Made by a program: the position numbers and the translations under genes. 32,838 bases of DNA from Bacteroidota bacterium (GTDB lineage Bacteria > Bacteroidota > Bacteroidia > Chitinophagales > Chitinophagaceae). Numbering within the stretch: the stretch's first letter is position 1; every line of letters begins with the position of its first letter. This document shows, one piece after another, positions 30,811 through 32,838 of the stretch. The notes beneath the pieces were generated by a model that was not told the DNA's origin, ran no database searches, and saw only the letters and a program-made list of their open reading frames with translations. The stretch covers positions 1-32,838 of the forward strand of contig JAPLEI010000041.1 in assembly GCA_026391195.1 (NCBI GenBank), given 5' to 3'.

Positions 30811-32088
30811 ATGACCATCTCTGATTCCTTTTCGTTAGCCTGGCGTACCGTTCGGGGCAATAAATTACGGTCTGCTATTACTATAGCCATTATTGCATTT
30901 GGTATTATGGCGCTCATTGGTATCATTACCGCCATTGAGGCCATGAATCAGAGCTTGAAAGAAAGTTTCTCTTCCATGGGTGCCAATGCATTCAGCATTC
31001 GATTCAAAGAAATTCGCATGGGTTTCAATAACGGGAATGGAGAAGTAAAAAAATCTACCCGGGGTTTGAAAGAAAAGAAATCGAATATGGGCAAGCCCAT
31101 TTTAAAAGACGAAGCAGAAAGATTTAAGGGCAATTTTCAATTTCCAGGATCAGTGGTAAGTATTTATCGGCGTGGACCCGGGGCCCAGGAATTGCACTAT
31201 CTGGAAAAGAAAACCAATCCGCAAATAACCGTTTGGGGAGGAGATGATCAGTACCTTACCGTAAATGGATATACTATTGCCGCCGGTCGTAATCTTAATA
31301 ATCTCGATATACAAAGTGGTCGCAACGTTTGCATTGTTGGCAGTAATGTGGCTACTAAATTATTTGGTGCCGGAAATCCCGATCGTTGTCTCGATAAAAT
31401 CATTCGGATTGGCAGTATGCCTTACCGAATAATAGGGTTATTAAAAACGAAGGGGTCTAGTGCTATGCTGCGTCAAGATGATATGGTATTTACCTCCTAT
31501 ACCAATATTCGCCATTTTCAAAACATCTCTGCGTCTTATATTCTGGGGGTTATGGTGAAAAATGTAAATGAATTGGAAGTGGCTTCCGATGAAGCAACCT
31601 CTGTATTTAGGGCAGTACGTAAAATGGAACCTTCCGAAGAAGTTAACTTTGTAATTGAACGCAGCGACAAATTTGCGGAGTTATTTATAGGCTTCCTGAG
31701 CAGCATTACCGGAGCTGCTGGGGCTATCGGGTTTATTACCTTAATAGGGGCTGCTATTGGTTTGATGAACATTATGTTGGTGGCAGTGAGTGAAAGAACC
31801 CGTGAAGTAGGACTGATTAAAGCAATTGGCGGCAAAAGTCGGAATATTCGTCAGCAATTTTTATTCGAAAGTATCATCATCAGTTTACTGGGTGCTTTTT
31901 TTGGAATTATCTTAGGCATACTGGTGGGAAATCTTTTCTCGTTGATTCTGAAAACAGGATTTGTAATTCCCTGGTTCTGGGTAATTATGGGGGTGGTGAT
32001 TTGTACGATAGTAGGATTGGTAGCTGGTATTTATCCTGCTATGAAGGCAGCCCGCCTTAACCCGATTGATGCCCTTCGATTCGATTAA
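30811..32088 (+). CDS. ABC transporter permease, MacB/FtsX type
   Basis: Inner-membrane permease of the type VII (MacB/LolC/FtsX) ABC family, which couples ATP hydrolysis to periplasmic events such as lipoprotein or drug export. The 425 residues show one N-terminal helix (about 21-42), a large periplasmic MacB_PCD domain (about 45-280), then an FtsX domain of three helices with the family motif SERTREVGLIKAIGGKSRNI after TM2 and the end PAMKAARLNPIDALRFD. No ATP-binding partner is within the window; in this family it is often encoded elsewhere or next door. What it moves is unknown. It is convergent with the last gene, 8 nt apart. Confidence 0.93.
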   Translation: MTISDSFSLAWRTVRGNKLRSAITIAIIAFGIMALIGIITAIEAMNQSLKESFSSMGANAFSIRFKEIRMGFNNGNGEVKKSTRGLKEKKSNMGKPILKDEAERFKGNFQFPGSVVSIYRRGPGAQELHYLEKKTNPQITVWGGDDQYLTVNGYTIAAGRNLNNLDIQSGRNVCIVGSNVATKLFGAGNPDRCLDKIIRIGSMPYRIIGLLKTKGSSAMLRQDDMVFTSYTNIRHFQNISASYILGVMVKNVNELEVASDEATSVFRAVRKMEPSEEVNFVIERSDKFAELFIGFLSSITGAAGAIGFITLIGAAIGLMNIMLVAVSERTREVGLIKAIGGKSRNIRQQFLFESIIISLLGAFFGIILGILVGNLFSLILKTGFVIPWFWVIMGVVICTIVGLVAGIYPAMKAARLNPIDALRFD

Positions 32089-32096
32089 ATCCGTGC

Positions 32097-32810
32097 TTAT
32101 TTTGCAGGTGGATATTTCTTTAACTGATCATTGATAAAATAGGCAAGATCCTCTTCATTTGGATGCTTGCGCAGCCATTCCCAGGAGGGGCGGCTTTTAC
32201 CCATGAACTCAATCAACTTCTCTTCTTTTAATCCTGTATAACGGGCAACCAAATCGGGGGTATAGCGATAATTAATATAAGATTCTTGCTCACTATTGGT
32301 AAAATAATCAATCGCCTTTCTCTTCTTCTTTTCCCGCTTCGAAAACCGATCGATGTTTAGGGCCACGCCTGCGCCGTAATTCGCCCCAGAAATAGTGGGT
32401 AGGGGCGTGCTGCCCACAGCTTGAAAAAAGTCGCGATGTCTTTGTATACTGTCTAGTTGATACCGGCTCATTCCCCGGGCAGTTACCGTAACATTTTCTA
32501 AACTGGTTAACAAGGAAGTTAAATGCAGCAGCAGTGTGTCTTGAAGTAAATAAGTATTGCTGTAATAAATCGTATCAAAATGGTAGCCCACTGCCGAAAA
32601 CGAAATTAGCTGACTGGGGGAAACTGTTAGGGAGAATCTTCCCTTCGAGTTGGTTAGTACTGTTTGTTTCGACTGATTGTTTTTTACACTCGCCATTACT
32701 ATGGGTTCTCCGGTAGCACTATCTTTCAGATAGCCCCAGATAACCCGGGTAGGCTGGGCATACAGGGAACAGGAAAGCAGTAGGGCGAAAGAAAAAATGA
32801 GGGCTCTCAT
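32097..32810 (-). CDS. secreted carboxypeptidase-regulatory-domain protein
   Basis: A 237-residue exported protein. It has a signal peptide ending in LYAQ (cleavage near residue 18-19; an LLSC at 11-14 could alternatively be a lipobox). A CarbopepD_reg-like beta-sandwich follows: VIWGYLKDSATGEPIVMASV, then TNSKGRFSLTV and ISFSAVGYHFDTI. In Bacteroidota this domain usually heads TonB-dependent receptors, but here the chain ends after about 140 more polar residues with no barrel or plug, so it is a soluble or lipid-anchored form. I choose the ATG at 32810: an ATG at 32837 lies upstream of a perfect -7 box (32829-32822) and would not be in the message. The gene is complete despite lying at the window edge. 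Confidence 0.85.
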   Translation of the reverse strand: MRALIFSFALLLSCSLYAQPTRVIWGYLKDSATGEPIVMASVKNNQSKQTVLTNSKGRFSLTVSPSQLISFSAVGYHFDTIYYSNTYLLQDTLLLHLTSLLTSLENVTVTARGMSRYQLDSIQRHRDFFQAVGSTPLPTISGANYGAGVALNIDRFSKREKKKRKAIDYFTNSEQESYINYRYTPDLVARYTGLKEEKLIEFMGKSRPSWEWLRKHPNEEDLAYFINDQLKKYPPAK

Positions 32811-32821
32811 AATTTTTTTTA

Positions 32822-32829
32822 CAAAGATA
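32822..32829 (-). promoter_or_regulatory. -7 box for the carboxypeptidase-regulatory-domain gene
   Basis: The minus strand reads TATCTTTG, a perfect TAnnTTTG box, 11 nt before the ATG at 32810. The -33 region lies outside the window. Confidence 0.55.
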
Positions 32830-32838
32830 CTATCCATT

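Noticed and set aside
1..32838. tRNA, rRNA, CRISPR, insertion sequences or phage genes
   Set aside because: No tRNA-like T-loop with matching acceptor, no spaced repeats, no transposase or integrase motif and no terminal inverted repeats were seen on either strand.

Overview
The window is a stretch of ordinary, gene-dense chromosome from a member of the Bacteroidota, most likely the Chitinophagaceae or a close relative. This placement is inferred from the genes and promoters, not from a search. The evidence is: (i) many starts preceded by the Bacteroidota -7 box TAnnTTTG instead of an E. coli-type -10; (ii) mostly weak Shine-Dalgarno sites; (iii) family-typical proteins such as a START-like domain protein, an S16 with an Ala/Glu/Pro tail, an RsuA-type pseudouridine synthase with a long basic N-terminus, a short NuoG and a carboxypeptidase-regulatory-domain secreted protein. 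I see no mobile element, CRISPR array, tRNA or rRNA, and no island of foreign composition.

Layout. 1-2.2 kb (minus): LptF/LptG permease followed by a Tat-exported superoxide dismutase. 2.2-3.2 kb: an unrecognised Trp-rich protein (plus) and a START-like protein (minus). 3.6-5.6 kb (plus): ffh and rpsP, each with its own promoter, with a strong terminator after rpsP. 5.7-7.8 kb (plus): rimM, a hotdog thioesterase and dinB, closely spaced. 7.9-8.5 kb: a 1-Cys peroxiredoxin with promoter and terminator. 8.6-13.8 kb (mostly minus): two rRNA pseudouridine synthases overlapping by 4 nt, rlmN, a small secreted DUF3471-like protein (plus), hisS and a low-molecular-weight protein tyrosine phosphatase. 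14.1-17.1 kb (plus): a three-gene envelope operon (two-TM protein, PstS-like lipoprotein, periplasmic TPR protein) closed by a terminator. 17.2-30.7 kb (plus): a complete 14-gene respiratory complex I operon, nuoA to nuoN in canonical order. 30.8-32.8 kb: a MacB/FtsX-type permease (plus) and a secreted carboxypeptidase-regulatory-domain protein (minus).

Function. The left half is translation and RNA maintenance (SRP, S16, 16S maturation, tRNA charging, 23S m2A2503, pseudouridylation) with oxidative-stress and envelope genes between. The right half is energy metabolism: NuoE/F/G form the NADH module, NuoB/C/D/I the quinone-reducing module, and NuoA/H/J/K/L/M/N the proton-pumping membrane arm.

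I found no clearly novel system. The best leads are: hisS and rlmN with a -7 box exactly 3 nt before the ATG (predicted leaderless mRNAs); short inverted repeats at several nuo gene boundaries; the short NuoG with a rearranged cysteine cluster; the orphan PstS-like/TPR operon; and the unrecognised Trp-rich protein whose reading frame carries the divergent lptF/G promoter.
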